DNA of 45,742 nucleotides from Lachnospiraceae bacterium (GTDB taxonomy: Bacteria > Bacillota_A > Clostridia > Lachnospirales > Lachnospiraceae), in assembly GCA_017613595.1 (NCBI GenBank), contig JAGADM010000028.1, positions 1-45,742 of the forward strand. The letters are read 5' to 3'. Under the pieces are notes generated by a model. The model saw only the letters and a list, made by a program, of their open reading frames with translations, had not been told where the DNA came from and did not search any database. Positions within the stretch are counted from its first letter, which is position 1, and every line of letters begins with the position of its first letter. Positions 24,936 to 38,405 of the stretch are shown in pieces. Position numbers and translations under genes: made by a program.

Positions 24936-24982
24936 TTGTGCGGTTTCGGGGGACGGCGCAGGTTTTTTGCGCAATGTAAGCT

Positions 24983-26257
24983 TTACAGCTTAATGCAGCC
25001 GGCCTTTGCCATCTCTTCTAACGACATTAAGATCCCGAGTTTCGCGTGGTACCACGTAAGTCCGCCCTGGAAATATACGTTATAAGGCTCAATCAGCGGA
25101 CCGTCCGCACTGAGTTCAATCGAAGAACCCTGATAGAACGCTCCCGCAGCCATAATAACGTCGGACTGGTATCCGGGCATGGCCCACGGTTCGGGTGTTA
25201 CGTAGCTGTCAACCGGTGCCGCGGCCTGAATGCCTTTACAGAAAGCAATCAATCCTTCCGCACTGCCGAGCGTAACCGCCTGAATAATGTCATGACGGCT
25301 TTCCGTTCCGTTCGGAATGACCTTGAAACCGAGCCGTTCGTAAAGATTCGCGGCAAATACGGCGCCCTTCAGCGCTCCCGCCGTAACGGTCGGCGCGAAG
25401 AACAGTCCCTGGAAGAAATTGCGGTTCAAACCGAGCGAAGCACCGACCTCTTTACCGAGACCGGGACTGGTCAGACGGTATGCGCACTGCTCCACATATT
25501 CCTTCTTTCCTGCGATATAACCGCCGCACGGAGCAAGTCCGCCTCCGGGGTTTTTAATAAGGGAACCAACACAGAGATCCGCTCCGACATCGGTCGGTTC
25601 GATGCGTTCCACGAATTCGCCGTAGCAGTTGTCAACCATACAGATAACATCGGGTTTGATTGATTTGATAAAGCTGATCAGTTCGCCGATACGCGTAACG
25701 GAAAGCGTCGGTCTTGTGGCGTAGCCTTTGCTGCGCTGGATCTCAACGAGCTTTGTCTTTTCGCTGATCGCGGCGCGGATGCCATCGTAATCGAAGCTTC
25801 CGTCCGAAAGAAGGTCTACCTGACGGTAGCTTACACCGTACTCGCTTAAAGAACCAGGCGCAGGCGTGATGCCGATAACCGATTCAAGCGTATCATAAGG
25901 CTTTCCGACCGGGGAAAGGAGCTCGTCTCCGGGTCGCAGGTTCGCCGCAAGTGCCAAAGCCAGAGCATGGGTTCCGCAGGTAATCTGCGCTCTTACGAGA
26001 GCATCCTCTGTGTGAAATACCGAAGCATATACCGCTTCAAGCGTTTCTCTTCCGAGGTCGTTGTAACCGTAACCGGTCGAGGCTTCCATGCAGCCTTCGC
26101 TGACACGGTGCTCCTGCATTGCCTTTAAAACCTTCAGCTGACAGTATTCGGCTGTCTGATCGATTTCTTCAAAACGTTCTTTCAGTTCCTTCTCGACGGC
26201 TTCACCGAGTTTTAATACTTCTTCGCGGATACCGAAATCACGATATGCCTGTAACAA
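24983..26257 (-). CDS. PLP-dependent C-S lyase-like protein (aluminium resistance / YnbB family)
   Basis: A fold-type I PLP enzyme of the family often named aluminium resistance protein or methionine gamma-lyase family protein (424 aa). The PLP lysine lies in VGSLIKNPGGG (about Lys235) and the cofactor Asp in MVDNCYGEF (about Asp209). The substrate is unknown; the fold suggests a cystathionine or methionine lyase reaction. The start is taken as TTG 26255-26257, because GGAGG lies 9 nt upstream and homologues begin near YRDFGIREEVL. It overlaps the end of miaA by 20 bp, which suggests coupling. A miaA neighbour is common for this family. Confidence 0.87.
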   Translation of the reverse strand: MLQAYRDFGIREEVLKLGEAVEKELKERFEEIDQTAEYCQLKVLKAMQEHRVSEGCMEASTGYGYNDLGRETLEAVYASVFHTEDALVRAQITCGTHALALALAANLRPGDELLSPVGKPYDTLESVIGITPAPGSLSEYGVSYRQVDLLSDGSFDYDGIRAAISEKTKLVEIQRSKGYATRPTLSVTRIGELISFIKSIKPDVICMVDNCYGEFVERIEPTDVGADLCVGSLIKNPGGGLAPCGGYIAGKKEYVEQCAYRLTSPGLGKEVGASLGLNRNFFQGLFFAPTVTAGALKGAVFAANLYERLGFKVIPNGTESRHDIIQAVTLGSAEGLIAFCKGIQAAAPVDSYVTPEPWAMPGYQSDVIMAAGAFYQGSSIELSADGPLIEPYNVYFQGGLTWYHAKLGILMSLEEMAKAGCIKL

Positions 26258-27191
26258 TTTCCTTATCCTCCAATATGGTAAGCATGTCCGAAAGTATTTC
26301 ATCGTCGGACTGCTTTGATTTGTCAAACCGGATAACGTCTTTTTCGCGCCGGAACCAGGTCAGCTGACGTTTCGCAAAATGCCTGGTTTCAAGCTTTATG
26401 CGGTCAACGGCTTCCGGAAGCGTACATTCGCCTCTGAAGAACGAAAGAAGCTGCTTATAGCCGAGTCCCTGCATCGCGACATGACAATCGCCGTAGCCGA
26501 GATCAACGATGTTTCGGACTTCATCTAAAAGTCCCTCTTCCATCATGATGTCGACACGTTTTTCAATGCCTGCATAAAGTTCCGCGCGGTCTCTCGTCAG
26601 GACGAAATACGCGTAATTGTAATCCGGAACACGGGCTGAATTAGCCTTGTTATGTTCCGAAATCGGATAACCGTGAATGTGATGAAACTCCAATGCGCGG
26701 ATAACACGTTTCACATTTCCCGCGGGAATGGCTGCTGCGGATTCCGGATCGATCTTTGTAAGCTCAGCATGCAGTTTCGCGGGACCGTTCTCTGTTTCTG
26801 CTATGGCGGAGAGCTCATCGCGGTAACCGTCCGATTCTTCTTCGGAGTCAAATTCGACGCCTTTCAGCAATGCCTGAATATAAAATCCCGTACCGCCGAC
26901 AACAATCGGAATGTGACCGTTAGAAAGAATCTTTTCAATGGCTTCCTCAGCCATCTGTTTAAATACGGTGACGTTGAATTCCCGGTCCGGCGTCAGACAG
27001 TCGATCAGATGATGCGGAACGCCTTGCATCTCTTCGGGACGTATCTTGGCCGTGCCGATATCCATAAACTGATAGACCTGCATCGAATCGGCACTGATAA
27101 TCTCGCCGCCGATCCGTTTTGCAAGCCGGATCGATAAGGATGTCTTTCCGACCGAGGTGGGTCCTGACAGAATTACAAGAGGCTTCTTCAT
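26238..27191 (-). CDS. miaA: tRNA dimethylallyltransferase
   Basis: MiaA adds the isopentenyl group to A37 of tRNAs reading U-starting codons. It has 317 residues with P-loop GPTSVGKTS (10-18), DSMQVYQFMDIGTAK and VVGGTGFYIQALLKG, all family signatures. It starts 4 bp after the mutL stop, a mutL-miaA order common in bacteria, and its end overlaps the PLP lyase gene. Confidence 0.97.
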   Translation of the reverse strand: MKKPLVILSGPTSVGKTSLSIRLAKRIGGEIISADSMQVYQFMDIGTAKIRPEEMQGVPHHLIDCLTPDREFNVTVFKQMAEEAIEKILSNGHIPIVVGGTGFYIQALLKGVEFDSEEESDGYRDELSAIAETENGPAKLHAELTKIDPESAAAIPAGNVKRVIRALEFHHIHGYPISEHNKANSARVPDYNYAYFVLTRDRAELYAGIEKRVDIMMEEGLLDEVRNIVDLGYGDCHVAMQGLGYKQLLSFFRGECTLPEAVDRIKLETRHFAKRQLTWFRREKDVIRFDKSKQSDDEILSDMLTILEDKEIVTGIS

Positions 27192-27195
27192 AGAT

Positions 27196-29145
27196 TCACA
27201 GAATTCGTTTGAATTTCTTCTCCATTTCCTGTTTCGTCATCGTAATGATCGTCGGGCGTCCGTGCGGGCAATGGAACGGATTATCCAGCGAAAGCAGTTC
27301 CGTAAACAGATGCTCCGCTTCCGTTTCGGAAATCCATTGATTTCCTTTGATCGCGGCCTTGCAGGACATCGACGCGAGCGTTTCGTAAACACGCTCCGGA
27401 CGGATTGAACCGCTGCCCTCCGACAGTTCATCGAGAACCGCCGTGAAATACTCCTTGGCGTCCATGCGGTAAAGCGTTGTCGGAACGGCGCTGATCTGGT
27501 AGTCACGTCCTCCGAAATGTTCTATCACAAAACCGATATTCGAAAAATCCTGACGGTATTTCGAAAGTGTTTCCTCTTCGCGGATCGTAAGCGATACAAG
27601 AATCGGCGGAAGAAGATTCTGCGAATACACTTCCCCGCTGTTCATGGCCGCAACGAACCGCTCATAATTGATCTTCTCATGCGCCGCATGCTGGTCAATC
27701 AGATACATCCGGTCGCCGGTCTCAATAATCCAATAGGTCTTGAAAACCTGACCGACAATCCGGAAATGAATATCGGAACGAAGCTTCGTAAAATCCTGCG
27801 AAACGGACACGGGATCGGAGGAAACCGATGAAGGTTCGGTGACAGGTGTTTCCGTGACTGAAGGCTCATTGACTGCTTGATTCGGTTCATTTTCCGCCGG
27901 CTTCTCGTTAACAATTACCTGTTCGGAATGCTTTGAAGATGCATTCTCAGTATCCTTCGGAATCTCACGGTCCTCAATAAACGTCAACTGTTCCCCGGGA
28001 GCCTCCTTCGGAAAATGTGCCGCCGCGGGCGATACTGCCTTATAGTCGGGCTTACTCTCCATCAGGCTCTGAAGACGTTTCGTTTCAAAACTTTCGGGAA
28101 CACGCTCCATGTATTTCTGACGCTTTTCGGTCTCCTGTTCCATGGCAGGGATCAGAACCGACTTCCGCAGTGCTTCACGAACGGCTAATGTCAGTTCCGA
28201 ACAGATATCCTCCTGCGAGGAGAAACGGATATCCTGCTTGGTCGGATGGATGTTGACGTCGATAATCTCGGGATCGACATCGATCATCAATAACGTAAAC
28301 GGATACTTATGCTGCATCAGGTAAGTGCTGTACGCGTCCTCAATCGCCTTATAAAGGATATTGCTGCGTACGCTCCGCCCGTTTACAAAGAACATCTCCA
28401 GGTTGCGGTTTCCGCGTGAAATCATCGACTGCCCGATGAAACCGCCTAACGAAACCAGGTCGCCGTGATAATCAATCGGGATCAGATGTTCCGCAATCTC
28501 CCGTCCGTACACGGAATAGACCGCGTCTTTGCGGTTTCCGTTGCCGGAAGTATGAAGAATCGTTCTCCCCTGCGACATTAAGGAAAAGGAAACGCCGCAC
28601 GACGATACCGCGAACCGGTTCACGAGTTCGTTGATATAGCCGGCTTCCGTAACGGCCGACTTTAAAAACTTTCTTCTTGCGGGAACATTATAGAACAGGT
28701 CCCTTATCATGAAGGTCGTTCCGTTCGGACATCCGATGTCCTCAAAACTCGTCTCCGCACCGCCGTTGATAACGTAACGGCTACCAAGGAAATCCTCTTC
28801 TCTTTTGGTCAGAAGTTCAACCTTGGCGACACTTGCGATACTCGAAAGCGCTTCGCCGCGGAATCCGAGGCTTCGGATCCGTCTCAAGTCCGCTTCCTCA
28901 CGGATCTTGCTCGTTGCGTGCCGTAAGAAAGCGGTCGGAATATCGTCTTTGATAAAGCCGGAACCGTTGTCAGTCACGCGGATAAACGATATTCCTCCGT
29001 TCTGTATGTCTACCGTGATGCTTGTCGCACCGGAGTCAAGGGAGTTCTCAATCAGTTCCTTTACGATGGACGCAGGACGTTCAATGACTTCGCCCGCAGC
29101 GATCCGGTTAATGGTATCCGGATCCAGCACTCGAATAACTCCCAT
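27196..29145 (-). CDS. mutL: DNA mismatch repair protein MutL (endonuclease type)
   Basis: MutL (649 aa). The GHKL ATPase domain has NRIAAGEV, ENSLDSGA, DNGSGF and GFRGEAL (94-100). An acidic linker (about 340-455) precedes the C-terminal endonuclease domain with DQHAAHEKINYE (484-495), SCKAAIK and CPHGRPT, the metal-binding nicking motifs of MutL in bacteria without MutH. mutS, which often precedes mutL, is absent; ftsK lies upstream instead. ATG 29143-29145 has AGGAGGAG 8-9 nt upstream. Confidence 0.97.
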   Translation of the reverse strand: MGVIRVLDPDTINRIAAGEVIERPASIVKELIENSLDSGATSITVDIQNGGISFIRVTDNGSGFIKDDIPTAFLRHATSKIREEADLRRIRSLGFRGEALSSIASVAKVELLTKREEDFLGSRYVINGGAETSFEDIGCPNGTTFMIRDLFYNVPARRKFLKSAVTEAGYINELVNRFAVSSCGVSFSLMSQGRTILHTSGNGNRKDAVYSVYGREIAEHLIPIDYHGDLVSLGGFIGQSMISRGNRNLEMFFVNGRSVRSNILYKAIEDAYSTYLMQHKYPFTLLMIDVDPEIIDVNIHPTKQDIRFSSQEDICSELTLAVREALRKSVLIPAMEQETEKRQKYMERVPESFETKRLQSLMESKPDYKAVSPAAAHFPKEAPGEQLTFIEDREIPKDTENASSKHSEQVIVNEKPAENEPNQAVNEPSVTETPVTEPSSVSSDPVSVSQDFTKLRSDIHFRIVGQVFKTYWIIETGDRMYLIDQHAAHEKINYERFVAAMNSGEVYSQNLLPPILVSLTIREEETLSKYRQDFSNIGFVIEHFGGRDYQISAVPTTLYRMDAKEYFTAVLDELSEGSGSIRPERVYETLASMSCKAAIKGNQWISETEAEHLFTELLSLDNPFHCPHGRPTIITMTKQEMEKKFKRIL

Positions 29146-29169
29146 CTGTTGACTCCTCCTTTCCCGGTA

Positions 29170-32100
29170 TCAGCCGCCGTTCTGTTCAAGATAATTCTCA
29201 AACTGCTCTTTGCTCATCAATATCGTTCTCGGCTTTGTACCTTCCTCAGGCCCGACTACACCGGCTTCGGCAAGCTGGTCCATGATTCTTGCGGCACGGT
29301 TGAAACCGATCTTATACATACGCTGCAGCAGACCGATGCTCGCCTTATCCTTCTCGATAATGAACCGTCCGGCTTCGGCGAAATATTCATCATGATCGGA
29401 TTCGGAGGAAGACGTGTCGGCTAAGCTTGAGCCGCCGTTCTTCTTACCGGTCTCCGCGGATGCTTTGTCAATCTGCTCGGAAATCCGTTCGCTGTAGGAA
29501 ACGGCTCCGTTATTCTTCGTCTTAATGTCGTTGACAACCGCCTTAACTTCATCATCCGAGATAAATGCGCCCTGCACACGGATCGGCTTCGGAATGCCGC
29601 TCGGGAAGAACAGCATGTCGCCTTTTCCGAGAAGCTTGTCGGCTCCGACCTGATCGAGGATCGTACGGGAGTCGGTTGCGCTCGCTACGGCAAATGCGAT
29701 ACGCGACGGCACATTTGCCTTAATAAGACCGGTGATAACATTGACCGTAGGACGCTGCGTCGCAAGAACAAGGTGGATACCGGCGGCTCTCGCAAGCTGT
29801 GCCAGACGGCAGATAGCCTCTTCCACTTCGCCCGGAGAAACCATCATCAGGTCGGCCATCTCGTCGACGATGATAAGAATCTGCGGCAGCTCCGCACGGA
29901 CATTGCCCTCGTTATCAAGCAGCGGTGTCCGGCTGTGACGGATCTTCTCGTTGTAGGCTTCAATATCACGGACCTCAAGTTCCGCAAAGCGCTTGTAGCG
30001 GTCCATCATTTCCTGAACGCCCCAGTTCAGTGCGCCGTAAGCCTTCTTTGCTTCGGTTACAACCGGTATCAGCAGGTGCGGAATACCGTTATAAACGCTG
30101 AGTTCGACAACCTTCGGGTCAATCATGATGAGGCGTACGTCCTTCGGCTCGTATTTGTAAAGGACGCTCATTATGATGGTGTTGATGCAGACGGATTTAC
30201 CGGAACCGGTTGCGCCCGCGATCAGGCAGTGCGGCATCTTCGCGATATCGGTTACGATTGTCTCGCCGGCGATATCCTTACCTACGGCAAATGTGATCTT
30301 GCCTTTGCTGTTCTTATACGCGTCGGACTCGATCAGCGAACGGAAATATACGGTGGAACCCTTGGTGTTCGGTACTTCGATACCGACGGCGTTCTTGCCG
30401 GGAATCGGCGCCTCGATACGGATATCGGCAGCAGCCAGATTCAGCTTGATATCGTCGGAAAGTGCCGTGATACGGTTAACTCTTGTACCTTCTTCAGGCT
30501 GCAGCTCGTAACGCGTTACGTTCGGACCGCTTGTGAAGTTGGTTACGGTAACGTTAACACCGAAACTGTGAAGCGTACGCTCGAGCTTGGCTGCGGTCTC
30601 CTGCAGCTCGCGGCCGGACATGCCTGCCTGATTGCCTGCGGGACGCTTCAGAAGGTCGATACTCGGGAATACATAAGGCTTCGTCGAAACCTCATCGATC
30701 GGACCGATGTCGGAATCTTCCGTACCGGCTTCCGCCTTCGCGGGCTTCTGCGGCGCGGGTTCGCTCTTCGGCTCGGTCTTATTTACCGAAGTTTCTGCGA
30801 AGTTAGGGGCCGTACTTGCGGCAGCTGTCGCGGAAACGTTCGGATAGGTGTCGTCATTTGCCGGCGGAACGTAAGGCTTAACCGGCTCGGGCTCCGGAAT
30901 ATCAAACTGCGGAGCCGTATTGTTGGGACGATTGTAGATGGTCGGGATTCCCGAACCGTCATCGTCGTAGGAATAGTTGGAATTCAGTACTTCGTTGCTG
31001 CCCTGCGGCTTTGCGGCATTCTGAGCGCCGAACTTACGGTCCATTTCGGTCTGGTAAGCCGGAGCAACAGGCGTTGTCTGGGTGATGATCGGCTGATAAT
31101 GCGTGATGTCAACCTGCTGACTCTTCTTTCGCGGCTTCGGGTTCTCGGGATCGTTCTTTCCGTAACCCTTCAGGCGATCGATGATCGAAAGCTTCTTCTT
31201 GGGCTTCGGAGGTTCATAAATGTCAATTCCCGAAGTGCCGGGCTGAACATTCTGCTCAACATCCACGAAGACAAGACGCTTCTTACGGTTTTCCTCCTGA
31301 ATCTCATCCAGTGTAAGCTGGCGGTATTCCTGGTAATTCGTATCCTGAGGCCGTCTTACTGCGGCTGCGGCACGGCGACGTTCCTCTTCCTCGCGCTCCT
31401 GCTCCTCAATCTCACGCATCATAGCCTTCTTCTCGGCTCTCTTCTTACGGACGATGTGAATGATCGCCTTACCGGAAAGAAGGATTAGGCATACAAGGAT
31501 CAATGTAACAAATATAAGGATTGCTCCGAGGTTGCCGAACAGCGCATGCAGCGGACAGGAAAGCAGTTCGCCGATCAGACCGCCGCCCTGCTTGGCCTTA
31601 AACGAAGCAACGAACTCGAAGTGGTCGGCATAGTTTCCGGCGAGGTTGATGAGTCCGCAGACCAAAGCAGCCATCGTCCAGAAGTAGATGGATTTTCTTG
31701 TGGCAACCGGATTTCCTTTGTTGGAACGGGTGAAAAAGACAAATGCGACAAGCGCAAACGGGAAAATGTAAGAAACAACCTTTCCCATCATACCCATCAT
31801 GACATTCTTAAAGAAGCCACCGATGACGCCGCAAAGGTCGAACAGACTGAGTTCGAGCAGAATGGCAACAAGAATCGTGCAGATGATCACGATATCATCG
31901 ACAATCTCCTTACGTTTACGCATCTCTTCAAGATAGTCATCGGTCGCATTGGGACTGTTCTTACGGTCCAGAGCGACATTGACATTGACCGAATTCTTCT
32001 CAACGTTTTCAATGGCCTTGTTGTTGAATTTGGAATTCGGATACTTCTTTGAACTCGAAGATGCTGACTTTTTGGAAGAGTCCTTTTTGGTATTTGCCAA
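29170..32100 (-). CDS. ftsK: FtsK/SpoIIIE DNA translocase
   Basis: A hexameric DNA pump for chromosome segregation at the septum (976 aa). There are four membrane helices in about 70-210, a charged then Pro/Thr-rich linker (about 220-480), and then the motor with GATGSGKS (629-636) and LIIVDEMADL (about 742-751). The C-terminal gamma winged helix (about 902-970, ending TILMSKEQF) reads orienting sequences and contacts Xer. The start is taken as TTG 32098-32100 because GAGGT sits 7 nt upstream; a GTG at 32109 lies on the ribosome site itself. It follows uppP closely. It would be the natural partner of the XerS-like recombinase at 6872. Confidence 0.95.
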   Translation of the reverse strand: MANTKKDSSKKSASSSSKKYPNSKFNNKAIENVEKNSVNVNVALDRKNSPNATDDYLEEMRKRKEIVDDIVIICTILVAILLELSLFDLCGVIGGFFKNVMMGMMGKVVSYIFPFALVAFVFFTRSNKGNPVATRKSIYFWTMAALVCGLINLAGNYADHFEFVASFKAKQGGGLIGELLSCPLHALFGNLGAILIFVTLILVCLILLSGKAIIHIVRKKRAEKKAMMREIEEQEREEEERRRAAAAVRRPQDTNYQEYRQLTLDEIQEENRKKRLVFVDVEQNVQPGTSGIDIYEPPKPKKKLSIIDRLKGYGKNDPENPKPRKKSQQVDITHYQPIITQTTPVAPAYQTEMDRKFGAQNAAKPQGSNEVLNSNYSYDDDGSGIPTIYNRPNNTAPQFDIPEPEPVKPYVPPANDDTYPNVSATAAASTAPNFAETSVNKTEPKSEPAPQKPAKAEAGTEDSDIGPIDEVSTKPYVFPSIDLLKRPAGNQAGMSGRELQETAAKLERTLHSFGVNVTVTNFTSGPNVTRYELQPEEGTRVNRITALSDDIKLNLAAADIRIEAPIPGKNAVGIEVPNTKGSTVYFRSLIESDAYKNSKGKITFAVGKDIAGETIVTDIAKMPHCLIAGATGSGKSVCINTIIMSVLYKYEPKDVRLIMIDPKVVELSVYNGIPHLLIPVVTEAKKAYGALNWGVQEMMDRYKRFAELEVRDIEAYNEKIRHSRTPLLDNEGNVRAELPQILIIVDEMADLMMVSPGEVEEAICRLAQLARAAGIHLVLATQRPTVNVITGLIKANVPSRIAFAVASATDSRTILDQVGADKLLGKGDMLFFPSGIPKPIRVQGAFISDDEVKAVVNDIKTKNNGAVSYSERISEQIDKASAETGKKNGGSSLADTSSSESDHDEYFAEAGRFIIEKDKASIGLLQRMYKIGFNRAARIMDQLAEAGVVGPEEGTKPRTILMSKEQFENYLEQNGG

Positions 32101-32117
32101 TTGATTCACCTCATTTC

Positions 32118-32960
32118 TTACAAAATGATCAGGAAGAACAGGATAACCAGTCCGAGGCCGATACGGTACCAGCCGAAGACTTTAAAGTCGTGTTTCTTAA
32201 TGTACTCAATAATCCAGTTGATCGTTGCGTAGGCAACGAGAAATGCCACAAGCATTGCGGTCAGAAGAACCGCGTACTGCATTCCGTCAAAGTCGAAACG
32301 GAATTTGATCAGTTTTAAAAGGCTCGCGCCGAAAAGCGTCGGAATCTCAAGGTAAAACGTAAACTCGGTGGCTACTCCCCTGCTTGCGCCGAGAAGCATG
32401 GCGCCGATGATCGTGATACCGGAGCGGCTCGTACCGGGGATCATCGCGAGTATCTGGAAGCACCCGATATAAAGCGCGAGTTTCATCGGTATAGAACCGA
32501 GCGTCGTGTAAACCGGCGGATTGTCCTTCCGGTATTTCTCGATAAAGAGAAATACGACGCCGTAAAAGATCAGCGTGATCATTACGGTTACCGAGGCTGT
32601 CCTGCCGCGAAACAGAGACCCGAACAGCGCGTCGAAAAGGACGCCGATCGTCATTGCCGGCAGACAGGCGACGATAATCTTAAGCCACAGATAGAGCTTC
32701 GGTCCCTGGATACAAACCTTCCGTTCATATGTCAGTCCGAAAGGCCACAGCTTACGAAAATAGATCAATGCCGCGGCGATAACAGCGCCGAGCTGGATCA
32801 CGACCGTAAACATTTCGGCAAATGCCTCATCCTGCAGAAATTCCGGATTCAGTATCCGCTCCAATATAAGCAGATGACCGGTACTGCTGATCGGAAGATA
32901 CTCCGTTATGCCTTCCGTAATACCGAGTATTACGATTTTCAAAAATTCGAAAAGCTTCAT
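32118..32960 (-). CDS. uppP: Undecaprenyl-diphosphate phosphatase
   Basis: UppP/BacA recycles the lipid carrier of peptidoglycan synthesis and gives background bacitracin resistance. It has 280 residues and about eight membrane helices. The active-site motifs are EGITEYLPISSTGH (16-29) and PGTSRSG (175-181). ATG 32958-32960 has AGGGGA 6 nt upstream. It lies 17 bp ahead of ftsK and 59 bp after the fucosidase gene. Confidence 0.97.
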   Translation of the reverse strand: MKLFEFLKIVILGITEGITEYLPISSTGHLLILERILNPEFLQDEAFAEMFTVVIQLGAVIAAALIYFRKLWPFGLTYERKVCIQGPKLYLWLKIIVACLPAMTIGVLFDALFGSLFRGRTASVTVMITLIFYGVVFLFIEKYRKDNPPVYTTLGSIPMKLALYIGCFQILAMIPGTSRSGITIIGAMLLGASRGVATEFTFYLEIPTLFGASLLKLIKFRFDFDGMQYAVLLTAMLVAFLVAYATINWIIEYIKKHDFKVFGWYRIGLGLVILFFLIIL

Positions 32961-33019
32961 CGGCTTCCCCTACAAAACTATTTCACCGCCTGCGTTGTAT
33001 ACTTCACGCAAAATACGGT

Positions 33020-35251
33020 TTAATCTTCATAAATTTCAAATCCGGCTTTCTCTCCGCGCTTCATGTCGAGGATGAATTCCTTCTCACGATAACGGACTAC
33101 CGCGTGGTAATCGGAAAGATCTGCTTCCGCAGTAAACATCACGAGCTTACCGTCTTTAAAGTACAGATCGTATACCGCTCCGCCCTTTGCGCGAAGTCCC
33201 ATGATCGAACCTTCGCCGAATGCTTCCGGAAGTGCGGGAAGCAGAACAACCTGTCCGCCTGCATCGTAGAAGAAGGCTTCTCCAATCGCGGATATCGCTC
33301 CGAAATTACCGTCAATCTGGAACGGCGGATGATTATCGAACAGATTATCAAGCGTGCTTCTTTTAAGAATCGCCAGCAGATGCTCCTGAAACTTATCCGC
33401 GTCACGAAGTCTCGCGTACAGATTCATGATCCACGCGCGGCTCCAGCCGGTATGACCGCCGCCGTAATGCAGCCGTCGTTCCAGCGTTGCGCGTGCGGCT
33501 TTATATAAGGTCTTGTCTTCATCGTCGGCCTTGATCTGATCGGACGGGAACAAAGCATACAGCTGGGAAATGTGTCTGTGCCCCGGCTCGAGTTCCTCGT
33601 AATCTTCGTTCCATTCCATGATCTGGCCGAACTTTCCGACACGGATCGGGGGAAGCTTATGTAACAGTACTTCGGTCTTCTCGACGAATTTCTCATCCTC
33701 TTCGCCGAGAATATCCACGGCGTAGAGATAATCCGTAAACAGATCGCGGAGTATCTGGATATCCATTGCCGAATTGTAGCAAAGGTGACCGGTCTCTCCG
33801 TTCGGAAGCCGGTAACTGTTCTCGGGGGAAAGCGACGGGCAAAGGATCAGCTCGCCGTCCTTTTCGAACAGGTAGTCATGGAAGAAAAGAACCGCTTCCT
33901 TCAGTACCGGATACATATCCTCGAGGAAATCCATATCCATCGTATATTCGTAATGCGTGCGGATATGCGTGCATAGCCAGGCCATGCCCATAACCCAGTA
34001 TGTTGCAGGGATCCAGGCGTCCTGCGGTGCCGTATCGCCCCACATATCGGTATTGTGGTGGGCAACCGTACCGCGGCAGTTGTACATGTCCTTTGCTGTC
34101 CTCTGACCGTTAACGCACATACGTTTCATCAGATCGAACAAAGGCAGATGACAGCTGCTCATACCAAGCTTCTCGGCCGGCCAGTAGTTCATCTCCGTAT
34201 TGATGTTGATGGTGAACTTGCTGCCCCACGGCGGATCCATATGCCGGTTCCAGATACCCTGCAGGTTCGCGGGAAGCGTTCCTTCACGGGAGGACGAAAT
34301 CAGCAGATAACGGCCGAAATCGAAATAGGTACGGATCAGTCCGGTATCAAACGCTTCGGCGCTTAAAAGTTTTAACCGTTCATCGGTTGGAACCTCTTCC
34401 ATATCGGGATCGGAAGCAAGCGTCAGACGCGTTTTCGTGAAAAGCGAACGGTAATCGTCGGTATGTCCGGTCAGAAGCTCCGCGTAAGTCTTCGTACGGG
34501 CTTCGTTCAGTGTCTTCTTCACAGCGGCAACGGGATCGGCCGTACGGAAAGTCGTATGCGCCGTAAACAACAGGCACACCTTGCAGACACCGCGGCAAAG
34601 GAGATACTCTCCTGCGCATTCCACTTCTCCGCCCATCTGAAAAGCGGTAAGTCCGGCTGCAAAACGGTAATCCTCACCGACCATGGAACCGATCGTATAT
34701 ACAGTATCGCGGTCATGATAAGCACCGTCGTAAAATGTTCCGCGTCCGAAGTTTACATCGACATCGAACGGCTCCTCTTCATCGGTCGAGAGCATGATGA
34801 CCATACAGTCCGCGGGAGCGCTGACGAAGATTTCCTCACGGTACGTAATACCGTTTCTTGTCTTCTTCACTCTTGCTACGGCATTCTCGAGGTCAAGCTC
34901 ACGCTCGTAACCGGTCCATTCGCCGTCTCCGGTCTTAAATTGTATGTTCAGTTCTCCGAGTGTCGAGTAAGTCCGCTCACTCTGCGGCACACCGGTAAAA
35001 CTGTGTAAAAGCAGCTCCTGTGCTTCGGAAATCTTACCGCCGAGGATCAGCTCACGGACTTTACCGAGATTGTTCCTCGCGTCCTGGTTGATGCGGTACA
35101 TCGGCCCGCCGTACCAGAGGGAATCTTCGTTCAGCTGGATCTTCTCCTGATCCGTCCCGCCGAACACCATTCCTCCGAGACGCCCGTTACCGACCGGCAA
35201 AGCCCTGTTCCAGTCATTTCCTGCACTTTGTCTGTAAAATAATCGACTCAT
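33020..35251 (-). CDS. GH95 family glycoside hydrolase (alpha-L-fucosidase type)
   Basis: A 743-residue GH95 enzyme. The N-terminal beta domain begins RQSAGNDWNRALPVGNGRLG. In the (alpha/alpha)6 barrel, Asn349 and Asn351 (TININTEMNYWP) and Asp647 (IDGNFG) match the residues known in GH95 1,2-alpha-L-fucosidase. It should remove terminal fucose (or L-galactose) from glycans. There is no signal peptide, so it acts in the cytoplasm on imported oligosaccharides. ATG 35249-35251 is 40 bp after the GH2 gene; together they could degrade Fuc-alpha-1,2-Gal-beta chains. No transporter or fucose pathway is in the window. Confidence 0.93.
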   Translation of the reverse strand: MSRLFYRQSAGNDWNRALPVGNGRLGGMVFGGTDQEKIQLNEDSLWYGGPMYRINQDARNNLGKVRELILGGKISEAQELLLHSFTGVPQSERTYSTLGELNIQFKTGDGEWTGYERELDLENAVARVKKTRNGITYREEIFVSAPADCMVIMLSTDEEEPFDVDVNFGRGTFYDGAYHDRDTVYTIGSMVGEDYRFAAGLTAFQMGGEVECAGEYLLCRGVCKVCLLFTAHTTFRTADPVAAVKKTLNEARTKTYAELLTGHTDDYRSLFTKTRLTLASDPDMEEVPTDERLKLLSAEAFDTGLIRTYFDFGRYLLISSSREGTLPANLQGIWNRHMDPPWGSKFTININTEMNYWPAEKLGMSSCHLPLFDLMKRMCVNGQRTAKDMYNCRGTVAHHNTDMWGDTAPQDAWIPATYWVMGMAWLCTHIRTHYEYTMDMDFLEDMYPVLKEAVLFFHDYLFEKDGELILCPSLSPENSYRLPNGETGHLCYNSAMDIQILRDLFTDYLYAVDILGEEDEKFVEKTEVLLHKLPPIRVGKFGQIMEWNEDYEELEPGHRHISQLYALFPSDQIKADDEDKTLYKAARATLERRLHYGGGHTGWSRAWIMNLYARLRDADKFQEHLLAILKRSTLDNLFDNHPPFQIDGNFGAISAIGEAFFYDAGGQVVLLPALPEAFGEGSIMGLRAKGGAVYDLYFKDGKLVMFTAEADLSDYHAVVRYREKEFILDMKRGEKAGFEIYED

Positions 35252-35291
35252 TACAAATACTGTCCTTTAATCCTTCCGGGATAGTAATGCT

Positions 35292-38403
<3,112 letters not shown>

Positions 38404-38405
38404 TA

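Noticed and set aside
24936..24982. GCGC repeats as a terminator after the PLP lyase gene
   Set aside because: The possible stem is 4 bp and self-complementary, with no T-run after it on the minus strand.
29773..31488. 571-codon open frame on the plus strand
   Set aside because: It is antisense to ftsK in its motor and linker region; no ribosome site or domain supports it.
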